This document shows positions 63,357 through 64,000 of a stretch of 64,000 nucleotides of DNA, one piece after another (positions within the stretch are counted from its first letter, which is position 1; each line of letters opens with the position of its first letter). The position numbers were made by a program, and so were the translations under genes. The DNA lies in the NCBI GenBank assembly GCA_947685225.1, contig CANTUV010000004.1, forward strand, positions 18,135,001 to 18,199,000. The letters are read 5' to 3'. The stretch is from Garcia nutans (lineage: Eukaryota > Streptophyta > Magnoliopsida > Malpighiales > Euphorbiaceae). Below the pieces are notes generated by a model. The model was not told the origin of the DNA. It did no database searches and worked only from the letters and a program-made list of their open reading frames with translations.

Positions 63357-64000
63357 TGTAACACCCCCATACTCTATATAAGTACTATACATATACCAAG
63401 TATACATACAATACGTATATAAAGTATAAGAATGTCACTTTTCGTTTCCAATTAAAAACCTTTATCCAAGTTTAAGCAATATTGCATTAATTTAAAGAGC
63501 ATTTACAAAAATCATTATTCTTATAAAAAATACAACATAATTAAAGTCACACATGTATGCATCACCTTCTAGTTGGTCTCGAGACACTCTTACCCTTCTC
63601 GTGGCATAACAGCTGGACTTCCAGATCAACCACATAACCACCTGCGCGATTACACCACCGCGCTAAGCCCGAGAGCTTAGTAATACAAATAAATATAAAA
63701 TATATATACTTTACATAAAGATCATACCTTATACTTTTAGCATCATGTTTTATTGTTTTCTTACCCTGTTTTCCTTTCTCAAAGCATTCTTCATATATTC
63801 CCACTGATCTCATAAATCATACACATATTTACATAGAACATTCGCAAAACTATACTTACCATTTCTATCTCATATACAGATACATATACATCATTTTAAC
63901 AAATCACTATTCAATGATCTATCCAAACCTTCATGAGAACAATTCTCGCAAATTCCACATTCATAAACATTTTACACATCATACTATATTCTCATAAACT
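63357..64000 (-). repeat. LTR, left part (runs off the window)
   Basis: It starts TGTAACACCCCC. It has a degenerate stem A (GTCTC/GAGAC, 63576-63585) and an intact stem B (CTAAGC 63663-63668 with GCTTAG 63675-63680), with ACCACCTGCGCGATTAC between. Its end and any body lie outside. Confidence 0.7.
63663..63680 (-). promoter_or_regulatory. LTR stem B hairpin, last LTR
   Basis: CTAAGC and GCTTAG form a 6-bp perfect stem with a 6-nt loop, at the position seen in the other LTRs relative to the CACCTGCGCGAT motif. Confidence 0.6.

Overview
The window is AT-rich nuclear DNA of a flowering plant, most likely a eudicot. It holds one intact intron-rich gene, a CMT3-type chromomethylase, inside a nest of dead LTR retrotransposons with plant tRNA-iMet primer sites. 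Nothing seen fixes the genus.

Layout. 1-8157 is a decayed chromodomain-bearing Ty3/gypsy element on the minus strand; its 3' LTR is cut by the window edge. 8158-10385 is intergenic with three simple or tandem repeats. 10386-16035 is a truncated plus-strand element with LTR, gag and part of pol, interrupted by a foreign insert. 16148-32779 is a three-level nest: an old LTR holds a non-coding LTR element (17712-31623, exact AAAAT target duplication), whose left LTR holds a rearranged insert (18615-23175) containing a long palindrome. 33017-35640 is a solo LTR with an exact ACTTC duplication. 36537-40198 is a probable, more decayed solo LTR.

The chromomethylase gene occupies 40889-50696 on the minus strand: 21 exons, all with GT-AG introns, joining into one open frame of 866 codons. 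BAH, chromo and split cytosine-methyltransferase parts keep their key residues. Upstream lie a short GC-richer promoter (50870-50960) and several kilobases of very AT-rich sequence with minisatellites of about 84 and 80/160 bp (52.3-55.1 kb). A small non-autonomous hAT element with an 8-bp target duplication lies at 56428-57037. A solo LTR follows (57655-62885, exact TTAAA duplication), holding a second nested LTR (58212-60735) of the same family as the 33-35.6 kb copy but inverted. Two further LTR starts close the window.

How the parts relate. CMT3 enzymes read H3K9me2 through BAH and chromo domains and methylate CHG sites, mainly silencing transposons. Here the gene is bracketed by dead members of the chromovirus class such a system silences. 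The LTR families share cis-signals despite divergence: a two-hairpin module inside most LTRs, a hairpin next to the polypurine tract, the same primer site and similar LTR ends. These shared structures, and a coding-less element carrying the signals of its coding relatives, are the most interesting signals here.
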